DNA of 64,000 bases from Saprospiraceae bacterium (GCA_017985675.1 JAGNXB010000008.1:1-64000), one strand, 5' to 3'; shown: positions 54,050 to 63,667, counted from the stretch's first letter. Program-made: numbers and translations. Notes: generated from the letters alone by a model not told the origin.

Positions 54050-54539
54050 ACCCAAATCATGCATTAGGCTTCGCGCGAAGGTCATTTATTGTGGGGCACC
54101 ACAATCAACTACCTCAATGATCAATCGAAAATCTGTGATTTTCTTGCCAAAGGAGACCTACACGATACTGCGTTCTTTTTCATTCGCATAGGAAACGCTA
54201 TCCTCATTCAAAACGCCTTGTCTCGTTTGGTCTCATTTGGCCTTGATCCATTTCGGCAGTCAATTCTGGTGCCCGATAATCTGGTGCTTCGCCGACGAGG
54301 CATAGTCGCCTATGGCGAGGAGGGGAAGTGCCTGATTATAAAGCAGAAATGAGCTGCAGCCGAAGCAAACTGAAATGCCAATAATGAGTACAAATGCAAT
54401 GTTTAATGGTTCACAAAATACAGTACGATTTTTTACCACGTTAAATGGCATTTGCTTCACATAAATGGTAGATCTAAATACAATGGGAAGGCTATTTTGT
54501 TTTTTATTTCAAACCTAATGCAAGATTTGGGTTTAACCA
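54050..54539. other. Intergenic region
   Basis: Almost 500 bases. A 66-codon minus frame (54260-54460) and an 87-codon plus frame (54089-54352) overlap each other here, neither with supporting signals. I see no gene I can defend. Confidence 0.4.
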
Positions 54540-55868
54540 TTATTTTCTCCCGGGTTGCTCAATTATTCGTTCCCAAATTAATTCACCAGTTCCTTTATAG
54601 GTTCGGATAGTCATCAAACGTTGATTGCGTTTGCCGCTAAAGGTGAGCAGGGCAAAATTCCGCTCATTGACATACGTGCCTTCCACCCGGTGTAGGTTGC
54701 CTTCATTTCCATTATTGCGCGATGCCGTGGATGTCAGGGGTGAAACGGTAAGGTCAAACAAGGCATTACCCATGCCATTGGTGACCTGGCTGAGTTCGGT
54801 ATGATGCCGGTCTCCGTTTAAAAACACGACACCCTGAATATTTTCTTTTTCGATGCGTTGGAGTAGGCGATCTCTTTCCTTTTTGTAACGGTTGGCATAA
54901 TTTTCAAACACCGGAGCGGGGTTCAGTACCTGGCCGCCAATAGCTACTATTTTAAAGGATGCTCTGCTGGTGACGAGCGCTTCTATCAGCCAGTTTAATT
55001 GAGCCTCGCCGAGGATGGTTGGTTCGCAGCTTTCGCAGTTATTGGGACTTCGAAACCAGCGGTTGTCCAATAGAAAAAAATCGACATCCGCCCATTGAAA
55101 ATAGGACGTAATGCCTTCCTGACCAGGTAGTCCGAAAGTGGGATTTCCCCAAAAAGCTTCAAAAGCCGTCCTGGTTTTGTCCTTGTGAATGTAGGAGCGA
55201 TCGGAGTCGTTGGGGCCGTAGTCATGATCGTCCCAGATGGCATAGTGATTTGTCGATGCGAGGAGGGGCTGTAATTCCGGCAGGGAGCGGGTGTGCGTGT
55301 AGCGATGGAAAATACCTGAGCGGGAGTTCCAGTCCGCTTCCCTTAAATAAGTATTGTCACCGAGCCACAGCATAAGGTCGGGTTGCATGCTGTCGATGGT
55401 GGTGAATATTTGGTATTCGCCGCCATAGGGTTTGCCCGGACGGTCAAACTGTTCTTCGCCCACATAGGCGCAACTGCCGGCGGCCAGGGTGAATTCAGGG
55501 GGATTCTCCCGCCATTGCCATAGTGACTGGGTGCGGAATGTAGTAGGGTAGGGCAGGTCAATGGGAATGCCGTTGATAAAAAGCTGGTAGGAATATTCCT
55601 GGCCGGGTGATAATTCATCTGCTATGAGTTTGGCGGTGAAGCCACTCGTTTTTTGGGTCATCACCCGGTTGGTTTCCCGCCCCTGCACACGTTGATTTTT
55701 CAGGGTGTATTCGGCCCAGACTTCCGCTGGTTCGGTGCTTTGTACCCATATCAGGGCCTCTGTCATTTCGGCATACCCCAGCATAGGTCCCGACTGCAGA
55801 AGTGGGGATTGCGCAAAGGTCCAGGTTGCCCAGGTAACGATCAGGAGAGTGAGGACTATATTTTTCAT
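54540..55868 (-). CDS. PhoD-like phosphatase, secreted
   Basis: A 442-residue protein from the ATG at 55868 (MKNIVLTLLIVTWATWTFAQ signal). A TACCTTTA box lies 17 bases upstream, and the longer frame from 55901 would start before it. The metallophosphatase core has FTLAAGSCAYV, MLWLGDNTYLREADW, YAIWDDHDYGPNDSDR, LDNRWFRSPN and FLNGDRHHTEL, with the metal ligands of PhoD alkaline phosphatases. It hydrolyses phosphodiesters and esters outside the cytoplasm. No sorting domain is evident, so it is probably periplasmic. Confidence 0.9.
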   Translation of the reverse strand: MKNIVLTLLIVTWATWTFAQSPLLQSGPMLGYAEMTEALIWVQSTEPAEVWAEYTLKNQRVQGRETNRVMTQKTSGFTAKLIADELSPGQEYSYQLFINGIPIDLPYPTTFRTQSLWQWRENPPEFTLAAGSCAYVGEEQFDRPGKPYGGEYQIFTTIDSMQPDLMLWLGDNTYLREADWNSRSGIFHRYTHTRSLPELQPLLASTNHYAIWDDHDYGPNDSDRSYIHKDKTRTAFEAFWGNPTFGLPGQEGITSYFQWADVDFFLLDNRWFRSPNNCESCEPTILGEAQLNWLIEALVTSRASFKIVAIGGQVLNPAPVFENYANRYKKERDRLLQRIEKENIQGVVFLNGDRHHTELSQVTNGMGNALFDLTVSPLTSTASRNNGNEGNLHRVEGTYVNERNFALLTFSGKRNQRLMTIRTYKGTGELIWERIIEQPGRK

Positions 55869-55902
55869 AAAAAGTGGTTTCCTGTTAAAGGTAGCCATCA
55901 AG

Positions 55903-56495
55903 CTATAATTGCCATCCGATACCTGGCCATTTCAACCAATGCGCCCACTAAACCGCGATTTATTAATATGGATTTTACATAAGGGTATCGCTTATAGGTC
56001 ACCACCGCAAACGCCTGGCAGTCGAAAATTGAAGCCTGTACACTTGATCGTAAACATTACAGATGGTGTAAATGGATACCATACCATGGCGGGATGTAAA
56101 CCAACTTTTTAATGGACAATAAACGGCTGATACCTACACCATACCCCCATCATACCTACATCATACCTACATCATCTCCCTGCGATAAAAAGGCGTTTGG
56201 CGGGCTTAACGCGGTAAGAGTAGGCAATGGAAAGTTATATGCAGGAAGCAATGGCAATTTAAATGTAGTTTTCGATGTGAAGGATGGCGATAATTAAACC
56301 TGGAGGTTTGTTATCTATTGGGGTGTACCCATTTTTAATTTTTTGAACGTCGAATTAACGCATGGAAGGTGTAATGCCAGTCAAAAAACCTCGTTTTTCA
56401 CTTAATGTCAGTGGTTTATTCTTTTTGAAAGATAAAAATTTATTATCTTGTTCCATTTAAAATTAGAATTGATTAAAGTGACTACAATGCGATAA
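55903..56495. other. Intergenic region with a short direct repeat
   Basis: About 590 bases. At 56131-56177 the unit CATACCTACAT occurs three times in a degenerate tandem. A short stretch at 56205-56297 reads AVRVGNGKLYAGSNGNLNVV in frame to a stop, which could be the relic of a gene end; no start precedes it. The rest is AT-rich and empty. Confidence 0.5.
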
Positions 56496-56504
56496 TTGGA
56501 AGCA

Positions 56505-59500
56505 ATGATTAAGCAGACAGTTTTTCCTTTATTTTTTCTCTTTGCAGTGTTTTCCATGACTGCTCAGGAAGTCTGTGACAATGGAGTGGATGACAATGGG
56601 AATGGTCTGATTGATTTATATGATCCTGCATGCATATGTGAAGGAATTGGTGTTGAAGAAAATGATGTGACGTACAAGGTGCCCAATCCGGATTTTGAAC
56701 AAATGGATTGCTGCCCCGATTTTATTAGTCAGGTAACGGAGTGTCTGACTTCCTGGGTGGCACCGACCACAGCCACACCTGATTATTTGCACACCTGTGA
56801 TTTTATGTTTGCTGCGGTGTATGAGGCGGGGCTGTATCCATTTCCAAGCGGCGGAGAAGGAATTGCAGGTGCATCTGCGGCAAATAATTGGAGGGAATAC
56901 ATTGGGGCTTGTCTGAATGGTACCCTGGAGGCCGGAGTGCCGCATCAGTTTAGTATACAAATTGCTTTTGCTCCTGTATTAATGTCCCAGCAACAAGGAT
57001 ATCCGTTATGCCCCAATCCGCCTGGATATCCACCCATATTTATGTCGGTATATGGCAATAGTTCCTGCAATAAATTTAATATGAATGGCACGACTTGTCC
57101 GCCATCTTTGGATGGGTCTTGGATTGAGTTAGGAACAGTTATTTATGTGCCTGAAAGTCAATGGGGGTTGCTTACCATTTCCTTTACACCATCCCAGGAT
57201 ATTAATGCCATTATTTTTGGAGCGGCATGTGATATTCCTCCGGAATATGTGAATCCTCCTTGCAGCCCATATTTTTTCCTGGATGACATCGGACTTGTCG
57301 AATTGATAGCATCCGGCGAATTGGACATTGATAGCTCCGGTGATTTATGTGCCGGGGATTTGTCGTTATCTGCCTGGGCTGATCCACCCGGCGGAGAATT
57401 TCAGTGGTATTTCAATGGCGCAGCTATTCCCGGTGAAACAGCTGATGTTTTGCTTTTACCTCCGGCTACGTATGAACCCGGCACCTATACAGTACGCTAT
57501 AGTCTGAATGGCGAATGCATGCTGGATAGCATAGCGTTGAGCTGGGTGCTGCCGGAACCATCGGAGGAAGAAGTGTTCGTTTGCATCGGAGAAACAGCAA
57601 CATGCGCAGGCGAACAATTTCAAGATCCAGGTGAATATGAAGTGGTACTCAACTCATGGCTGGGATGTGATAGTATTGTGACATGTTCCATCAACCATTA
57701 TCCGGCAGTCCCTATCACCAGCCTGACTATTGATGTATGCGGACCGGCAATGGTGACCACTTGCGGCGATGTGTTTTCACAAAGCGGTTTGTACACCACT
57801 ATTTGTGATGATCAGTTTGGCTGTGACAGCATCGTTGAGCTTACGTTGAATATTCTCCAACCAATGGCCATCATTACAACCCCTGATTTTTTGGGTTGTG
57901 ATACGACCGTTGGTGTCTTTCTCGACGGCAGTTTATCGCCCCTGAATCCCAGTCCTGGCGGACTCACCCAATATGAATGGACGGGTCCTACTGGTGGGAT
58001 CAAGGGTTTGAACACCGGACCAACGGTCCAGGTCACCTTGCCGGGCAACTATTGTCTGGAAGTATTCCATGTGAATGGTGGTGCAACCTGTTCACACGTT
58101 GCTTGCATTGAGGTAATCCAGTTGGCCGAAGAACCTGCTCTTCCTGCCTTGGCAGGGCCAAACGCGAGATGTACGGGAAGTCCGATCCAGTTCAATGTCC
58201 TATCAGGGGGTGGTGTAGCCCCTACTGGTTTTAACTGGATTTATTCATCAGGTCTGAGCCTCTTAGCTGATCAGGATACAAGTATCATTGTGTTATCAGC
58301 TATACCGGGAATGCATTCCATATGTGTGGTTGCTTATAATGAATGTGGTGTATCGGATACTATTTGCCAATTTCTGGAATTATATGCTCCAGATACTGTA
58401 ATCCAGACATATTCCACCTGCGATCCAGGAATGATTGGGATAAGCGAAGAGCATTTTCAAAATCAACAGGGTTGTGACAGCTTGATTATTACTACCGTGA
58501 CTTTGTCCCCATCAGATATAACTTATTTGTCCTTATCCACTTGTGATCCTTCTTTGGCTGGCATGGACACGGTTTACCTGGTCAACCAAAATGGTTGCGA
58601 TAGTATCCTTTTCAGAGAAATTGTTTTCAGCTCATCACATAGTGAGAACCAAACGATTATCATATGTAGTGCTGGATCAAACTTTTCCGATACATTGTTT
58701 GTCAGTGGTGGACCATGCGACAGCCTGTTTATCACCGACTACCAGTATGTGGCCCCGGACTCCACCTGGTTGACCGACACGACCTGCGACGCAGCTATGG
58801 CCGGAATATTTACGACGGTTCTTCAGAATCAATCGGGCTGCGACAGCACCATTGTCACAACAATATCCCTGCTGCCCCGGGATACAAACCACATCAGCGG
58901 TACAACCTGCGACATCGCACAGGCTAGCCAGGATACTCTGACTTTGGTGAATCAGTACGGCTGCGACAGCACGGTGATTCAGACCATCCTGTACATGGGA
59001 GTGGATACCCAATATGTACAGGTTTATAGTTGTGACTCTGCGCAGGTGGGCACAACTGTCAGTTTACTATCAGGAATGTACTGCGATACCGTACGAGTGA
59101 CGAATACCCAGTGGTCTCCCTTCAGCCAAAGCACGGAGACGATATACTCCTGCGATCCAGCCGGCCCGGCTACAGATACAACTTACCTAACCGCCAGTAG
59201 CGGCTGCGATAGCCTGCATATCCGGCAGTATGAGTACACCTTGCTTGATGCCACGTTGACCATCGACCACGAGCGCTGTGCCGGGCAGCACAACGGTATC
59301 ATAGAGGTGCAACAAGTGACAGGTGGACTAGCACCTTACACCTTCAGCCTCAATGGCGGCAATAGCCAGTCTGATCCGATCTTTGACGATCTGGCACCAG
59401 GCACCTACACGGTAGCAGTGCAGGACGATAGGGGGTGCATTCGCACTTTTCCGGGCAGCCTCATCCAATCCGGGCAGACGGTGCAGGTGGATATAGGTCC

Positions 59501-60026
59501 GGATCAAACGACGGTCTTGGGTGCGATGATAGACCTGAGTGTGCAAGCCAATGCACTGCTCGATCAGATCCTGTGGACGGCATTCGATCCACTGGCTTGT
59601 GCCACTTGTCCGGTCACCACATTGGGTCCGATAACCACTGCACAAACAGTGACAGTGCAAGTAATAAGCGTTGATGGTTGTCCCGGTAATGATGCCTTAC
59701 AATTGACCCTGCAAAGTGTGGAGCCAGAGCTTAAAGATTTGTATATTCCCAATAGTTTTTCACCTAATGGTGATGGCATAAATGATTTATTTACGATTTA
59801 TGGAAATGCATCCATAAGTTTTGTCCGCAACCTCGCCATTTATGACCGATGGGGCAATGCATTATATTTTAGAGAAGACCTGAATATCAATGATCCGAGT
59901 CAGGGATGGGATGGTTTATTCCGAGGAAAAATTATGGATCCGGGTGTGTATGTTTATTTTTTTGAAGTGGTATTTGCGGATGGGTCGGAGCGACTTTATA
60001 AGGGGGATGTGACGTTGGTGCGGTAG
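56505..60026 (+). CDS. Large surface protein with Cys-rich repeats and type B T9SS sorting domain
   Basis: About 1173 residues from the ATG at 56505 (MIKQTVFPLFFLFAVFSMTA signal). Residues 20-270 form an N-terminal domain with many Cys, followed by Ig-like segments. From about 350 there are at least nine units ending in GCDS (two near 57665 and 57825, then 58469, 58592, 58711, 58834, 58960, 59079 and 59202 in base coordinates), each with a TCDxxxxG-type partner Cys. The last 90 residues (NSFSPNGDGINDLFTIYG, then YDRWGNALYF, WDG) are the type B (CHU_C-like) sorting domain. A cell-surface adhesin is likely. Confidence 0.88.
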   Translation: MIKQTVFPLFFLFAVFSMTAQEVCDNGVDDNGNGLIDLYDPACICEGIGVEENDVTYKVPNPDFEQMDCCPDFISQVTECLTSWVAPTTATPDYLHTCDFMFAAVYEAGLYPFPSGGEGIAGASAANNWREYIGACLNGTLEAGVPHQFSIQIAFAPVLMSQQQGYPLCPNPPGYPPIFMSVYGNSSCNKFNMNGTTCPPSLDGSWIELGTVIYVPESQWGLLTISFTPSQDINAIIFGAACDIPPEYVNPPCSPYFFLDDIGLVELIASGELDIDSSGDLCAGDLSLSAWADPPGGEFQWYFNGAAIPGETADVLLLPPATYEPGTYTVRYSLNGECMLDSIALSWVLPEPSEEEVFVCIGETATCAGEQFQDPGEYEVVLNSWLGCDSIVTCSINHYPAVPITSLTIDVCGPAMVTTCGDVFSQSGLYTTICDDQFGCDSIVELTLNILQPMAIITTPDFLGCDTTVGVFLDGSLSPLNPSPGGLTQYEWTGPTGGIKGLNTGPTVQVTLPGNYCLEVFHVNGGATCSHVACIEVIQLAEEPALPALAGPNARCTGSPIQFNVLSGGGVAPTGFNWIYSSGLSLLADQDTSIIVLSAIPGMHSICVVAYNECGVSDTICQFLELYAPDTVIQTYSTCDPGMIGISEEHFQNQQGCDSLIITTVTLSPSDITYLSLSTCDPSLAGMDTVYLVNQNGCDSILFREIVFSSSHSENQTIIICSAGSNFSDTLFVSGGPCDSLFITDYQYVAPDSTWLTDTTCDAAMAGIFTTVLQNQSGCDSTIVTTISLLPRDTNHISGTTCDIAQASQDTLTLVNQYGCDSTVIQTILYMGVDTQYVQVYSCDSAQVGTTVSLLSGMYCDTVRVTNTQWSPFSQSTETIYSCDPAGPATDTTYLTASSGCDSLHIRQYEYTLLDATLTIDHERCAGQHNGIIEVQQVTGGLAPYTFSLNGGNSQSDPIFDDLAPGTYTVAVQDDRGCIRTFPGSLIQSGQTVQVDIGPDQTTVLGAMIDLSVQANALLDQILWTAFDPLACATCPVTTLGPITTAQTVTVQVISVDGCPGNDALQLTLQSVEPELKDLYIPNSFSPNGDGINDLFTIYGNASISFVRNLAIYDRWGNALYFREDLNINDPSQGWDGLFRGKIMDPGVYVYFFEVVFADGSERLYKGDVTLVR

Positions 60027-60077
60027 GGGATTTTGTCGATTATTTTTTGTAAAAATGACCTAAGAATTTACAAATTG

Positions 60078-60097
60078 ATTGAACCCCAGAGCGGAAA
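60078..60097. repeat. Degenerate REP-like copy upstream of the transposase
   Basis: ATTGAACCCCAGAGCGGAAA resembles the 3' element at 60873 (ATTGAACCCCCAGCGGGGGT), so it may be the decayed left end of the same element. Confidence 0.5.
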
Positions 60098-60121
60098 ATA
60101 TCTTACTAAATAAAACATACA

Positions 60122-60598
60122 ATGGCAGATACCTATTCAATTATTTATATACATATTGTTTTTGCTGTTAAATATCGGGAACGTATTCTGCAAAAACCCT
60201 GGCGCCGAGAAGTATTCAAATACATTTCAGGTATTGTTGAAGGAAAAAGACAAAAATCAATTATTGTGAATGGTGTAACAGATCATGTACATATTTTAGT
60301 TGGTTTAAAACCAGGAATTACTCTTTCAGACCTTATAAGAGATATAAAGAATAATTCTTCGAAATTTATCAATGATAAGAAATGGGTTCCCGGTAAATTT
60401 CAATGGCAGGAAGGGTATGGTGCATTCTCAGTGTCGCAATGTTTATTGGATAAGACCTATCAATATATTTTAGATCAGGAATCCCATCATGGGAAGATTA
60501 CTTTTCAATCAGAGTACACAGAATGGATCAAAGAAAATGGATTTATACCCAATCCGAAGTATTTATTTGATTGGGAAGAGGAAGTGGATCAATGTTAA
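60122..60598 (+). CDS. IS200/REP-associated (Y1, HUH) transposase, RAYT-like
   Basis: A 158-residue Y1 transposase. HUH metal motif in VTDHVHILV (residues 56-64); upstream strand IYIHIVFAVKYRERIL and the Lys/Arg-rich helix. The catalytic Tyr is expected in the C-terminal helix (QWQEGYGAFSVSQ); the assignment is tentative. It ends LFDWEEEVDQC. The family cuts and joins single-stranded DNA at hairpins. Two types of short palindromes occur downstream (60612-60891), as in RAYT-REP pairs. Intact; whether it moves itself or only REP units cannot be told. Confidence 0.85.
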   Translation: MADTYSIIYIHIVFAVKYRERILQKPWRREVFKYISGIVEGKRQKSIIVNGVTDHVHILVGLKPGITLSDLIRDIKNNSSKFINDKKWVPGKFQWQEGYGAFSVSQCLLDKTYQYILDQESHHGKITFQSEYTEWIKENGFIPNPKYLFDWEEEVDQC

Positions 60599-60611
60599 TT
60601 GCTAATATGTC

Positions 60612-60891
60612 ACTCCCTCCGGGAGTTTTATTATTTCTATTTTATTTTTCTAGTATAATTTCATCCCCTCCGGGGATTTGAGTATTCTAATATTAATTTA
60701 TTTAAAAATTATATATATTATTTTTGAAGCATGGCGCGAGAGCGCTCGGTTCGCTCACCGAATGTTCACCAATCCTCCAGGGATTTTTATGTTAGTTTTG
60801 AATAGTGCTTTACTAAAATAACAGAACCCCCAGCGGGGGTGAAATGATGCTAGAAACACGAAAGAAAAATGATTGAACCCCCAGCGGGGGT
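60612..60891. repeat. Cluster of REP-like palindromes
   Basis: Five short palindromes: ACTCCC-TCC-GGGAGT (60612-60626), ATCCCC-TCC-GGGGAT (60663-60677), a decayed AATCC/GGATT (60771-60785), and ACCCCC-AGC-GGGGGT twice (60826-60840 and 60877-60891). All have 5-6 base-pair stems and, in four of five, a three-base loop. They follow the transposase gene and lie in an otherwise gene-free 600 bases. Confidence 0.8.
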
Positions 60892-61138
60892 GACATATTT
60901 TGTGCATTTAAAGTCATCAATAGCCAATCCCTTTACAGACCTTCTTCACCATTGCTTTTGAGCTGGTGCGCATGATACCTTTACTTGTGATATGGGAAGT
61001 ACAATTTGCTTGGCAGGGGTCTTTGAGACCAAAAATATTAGATTTTAACAGGCCCTCTTCATTCTGCACCCTGATTTACTTGATTAATGGATTAAGGGAT
61101 TTTTAAATCATGGTAATCCTTTAATCCTATGAATCATG

Positions 61139-61228
61139 GTTCAAACCGAAGGATTTGTCCACACCTCAACTCCTTCCTCAAACCCTCCTTCCTCAAAACC
61201 TCAAACCCTCCATACTCAAACCCTTCAA
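61139..61228. repeat. CTCAAAACCTCC-type repeat block
   Basis: Degenerate copies of CCTCAAACCCTCC and CCTCAAAACC running to the stop codon of the permease gene. The same unit occurs at 18111-18150 and 21089-21167. Confidence 0.75.
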
Positions 61229-62467
61229 TTACTCATAACGCAATGACTCGATAGGGTCCAGTCGGCTTGCTTTGGCGGCCGGATAAATACCGGCAACAAG
61301 TCCGACGATCGTACAAATCGTGATACCCAATATCATCCATGCCCAGGGGATAAGAAATGTACTACCCGCGAATAGAGAAACAATATTGCCGGCAAAAATG
61401 CCTAACAAAATACCAACCAATCCACCCAACTGACAAATGATAATCGCTTCAGTTAAAAACTGATACAGGATGTCCTTGTTTTTAGCACCTAATGCTTTTA
61501 TCACCCCGATTTCACGGGTGCGTTCCGCTACCGAAACAAGCATAATATTCATTAATCCGATTGCAGCCCCCAACAACGTAATAATGCCTATGCCGATAGC
61601 GGCCAATCGCAACTGGACCGTATTATCCTTTATTATGGAAACTAAGCCATCACTTTTGAATATTTCAAAATCATTTTCTTCATGCAGTGTAAGGCCTCGG
61701 ATAGAGCGAAATAATCCCACTGCGGCATCTTCAGCTCCCTCCAGATCCAACGCCTGATACACATTTACCGTAAGCCCATAATTTTTATCCGCACTGCCAA
61801 AGGCTTCCCTTACCGACTGTAAAGGCGCTAATACTACCCGGTCACCCGCCTGATTGAGGCTTGACCCTTTTGACTTAAGGATGCCAATAATTTTGTATTT
61901 TCGACTCCCGACATATATCGAACGGTCAAGCGCTTTTTCGGGTTGATTGTCAAATAATAATTTGACAATATCCATCCCGACAATGGCCCTTTGATAATTA
62001 CTTTCAATTTCGTTGGCCACAAAATTCCGCCCTGATTCCAGGTCGTACCCATTGACAAAAATATAGTGTTCATCTACTCCGGTAAAGGTGACATTCGGAT
62101 TTGTCTTTTCGCTGCCGTATTTGACCTCCACCGTCATACTGCCGGGCAATGATACCGACACGCGCGAAGGAAAATCAAATCGCTCTTTGAATGCCATTGC
62201 CTGGTCAAAGGATATCTCGTCCCCCTTTTTTATGCGGCGGCCACCACGCATGCCACCGATTTCTGTTGCCTTAGGCTGAATGGAAAAGGAGTTGGCACCC
62301 AGCGACGAAAAATTATCACTCAGGGAATATATAATGCTGTCAATGGCGGTCAGAATACCCACCAGGGCCATAATCCCGAATGCGATGATCATCATCGTAA
62401 GCGACGCGCGCAATTTGTTGGATCGCAGGGCACGAAAGGCCTGCCGGATGGTTTCGAGTATGGACAT
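61229..62467 (-). CDS. ABC transporter permease, MacB/FtsX family
   Basis: A 412-residue protein with the MacB layout: N-terminal helix (MMIIAFGIMALVGILTAI) after SNKLRASLTM, a large periplasmic domain (about residues 45-280), then three helices at the end (IITLLGAAIGLMNIMLV, the LLGIFAGNIVSLFAG region, and IVGLVAGIYPAAKASRLDPI). The motif SVAERTREIGVIKALGA is characteristic. A mechanotransmission ABC system couples it to an ATPase, not present in this window, and it may act in peptide or lipoprotein export or drug efflux. Confidence 0.92.
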   Translation of the reverse strand: MSILETIRQAFRALRSNKLRASLTMMIIAFGIMALVGILTAIDSIIYSLSDNFSSLGANSFSIQPKATEIGGMRGGRRIKKGDEISFDQAMAFKERFDFPSRVSVSLPGSMTVEVKYGSEKTNPNVTFTGVDEHYIFVNGYDLESGRNFVANEIESNYQRAIVGMDIVKLLFDNQPEKALDRSIYVGSRKYKIIGILKSKGSSLNQAGDRVVLAPLQSVREAFGSADKNYGLTVNVYQALDLEGAEDAAVGLFRSIRGLTLHEENDFEIFKSDGLVSIIKDNTVQLRLAAIGIGIITLLGAAIGLMNIMLVSVAERTREIGVIKALGAKNKDILYQFLTEAIIICQLGGLVGILLGIFAGNIVSLFAGSTFLIPWAWMILGITICTIVGLVAGIYPAAKASRLDPIESLRYE

Positions 62468-62550
62468 AATGCTGGCCTAAAGCTATGTGCTTTAGCGGGA
62501 ACCCGGATAATTGGTGGATGAAATCACCACAGGATTAGACGAACGTACCT

Positions 62551-63585
62551 TTAAAGCGACATTTCCGGCTTGTGTGCCCTATAGCGGCCCTTACCAAACT
62601 TGGTGCCATTGAACGTCTCCGTCTTGCGCAGAAGATGTTGTTCTTCCTCAGATAAATGCGTAAAGTCCCGACATTTTTCAGAGCAACAGTTTTCGTACGT
62701 TACGGCACAAGCCGGACATTGGATAAACAAAAGATGGCAGGCATCATTCGCACAGTTGACATGGGTATCGGCCAACGTACCACATTGGTGGCAATGCGCA
62801 ATGACCGTCTCCGAAATGCGCTCGCCTAAACGTTCGTCAAAAACAAAGTTTTTGCCTAAAAAATGATTCTCTAATCCTTCCTGTTTTGCCTGCCGGGCAT
62901 ATTCGATGATTCCCCCGTCCAATTGGTACACTTGCTCAAAGCCATTGTGCTTCATCCAGGCACTGGCTTTTTCACAGCGAATACCACCCGTGCAATACAT
63001 CACCACCGGTTTATCTTTTTTATCGGCAAGCATGTCTCTCACCATAGGCAGGGCCTCACGAAAAGTGGTCGCTTCCGGGAGTATAGCGCCTTCAAAATGA
63101 CCGACTTCACTTTCGTAGTGATTGCGCATATCTACGATGATCGTATCCGGTTGTTTTACCAGCGCATTAAAAGCCCTTGCACTTAAATGTTGCCCCCTTT
63201 TGGTCACATCAAACGTTTCATCGTTAAGTCCGTCGGCAACGATCTTGGAACGTACCTTGATGTTGAGTTTGTAAAAGGACTTGCCGTTATCTTCAATGGC
63301 ATAATTGAGACGCAGATCCTGTAAAAAATCTATTTCTTCCAACGCTACCTTGAAGGTTTCATGGCGAGATTCCGGAATAGATATCTGGCCATTCACCCCT
63401 TCAGCGGCTACATAAATGCGTCCAAATACGCCTTCCTGACTAAGCCTCCAGTAGAAGTGATCCCGGAAAAAGGCAGGGTTTTTAATATGGGCGTAGCGAT
63501 AAAAGGAGAGGGTGATCCGGGGTTCCGCGGATTGCTCCAGACGTTGTTTAAGTTCGTCGTTGTTGATGAGATTGTACAGTCGCAT
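62551..63585 (-). CDS. trhO: tRNA uridine(34) hydroxylase TrhO, rhodanese family
   Basis: A 344-residue protein with the TrhO/YceA layout. The N-terminal ferredoxin-like domain has EGVNGQISIP. The rhodanese domain has IIVDMRNHYESEVGHFEGA and active-site loop MYCTGGIRCEKASAW. The C-terminal Cys-rich region (CHQCGTLADTHVNC, CHLLFIQCPAC, ENCCSEKC) is zinc-binding and typical of the longer form. It forms 5-hydroxyuridine at the tRNA wobble position. A TATCTTTG box four bases before the ATG, with a -33 TTG 20 bases further up, gives a complete promoter. Confidence 0.93.
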   Translation of the reverse strand: MRLYNLINNDELKQRLEQSAEPRITLSFYRYAHIKNPAFFRDHFYWRLSQEGVFGRIYVAAEGVNGQISIPESRHETFKVALEEIDFLQDLRLNYAIEDNGKSFYKLNIKVRSKIVADGLNDETFDVTKRGQHLSARAFNALVKQPDTIIVDMRNHYESEVGHFEGAILPEATTFREALPMVRDMLADKKDKPVVMYCTGGIRCEKASAWMKHNGFEQVYQLDGGIIEYARQAKQEGLENHFLGKNFVFDERLGERISETVIAHCHQCGTLADTHVNCANDACHLLFIQCPACAVTYENCCSEKCRDFTHLSEEEQHLLRKTETFNGTKFGKGRYRAHKPEMSL

Positions 63586-63589
63586 GGCG

Positions 63590-63620
63590 CAAAGATAACG
63601 TCTTTTGCAGCGTCACCCAA
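63590..63620 (-). promoter_or_regulatory. Complete Bacteroidota promoter of trhO, leaderless
   Basis: On the minus strand -33 TTG (63620-63618), 20 bases of spacer and -7 TATCTTTG (63597-63590) end four bases before the ATG at 63585. All elements fit the TTG-N19-21-TAnnTTTG consensus. Confidence 0.75.
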
Positions 63621-63667
63621 GTGATTTTCATCAAACCGGTCGATTCAAAAGGGACACCCAATACGCA

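Noticed and set aside
56112..56297. 61-codon ORF ending in GNLNVVFDVKDGDN
   Set aside because: The first half is repeat DNA; only the last part looks protein-like, perhaps a relic, so it is described as intergenic.
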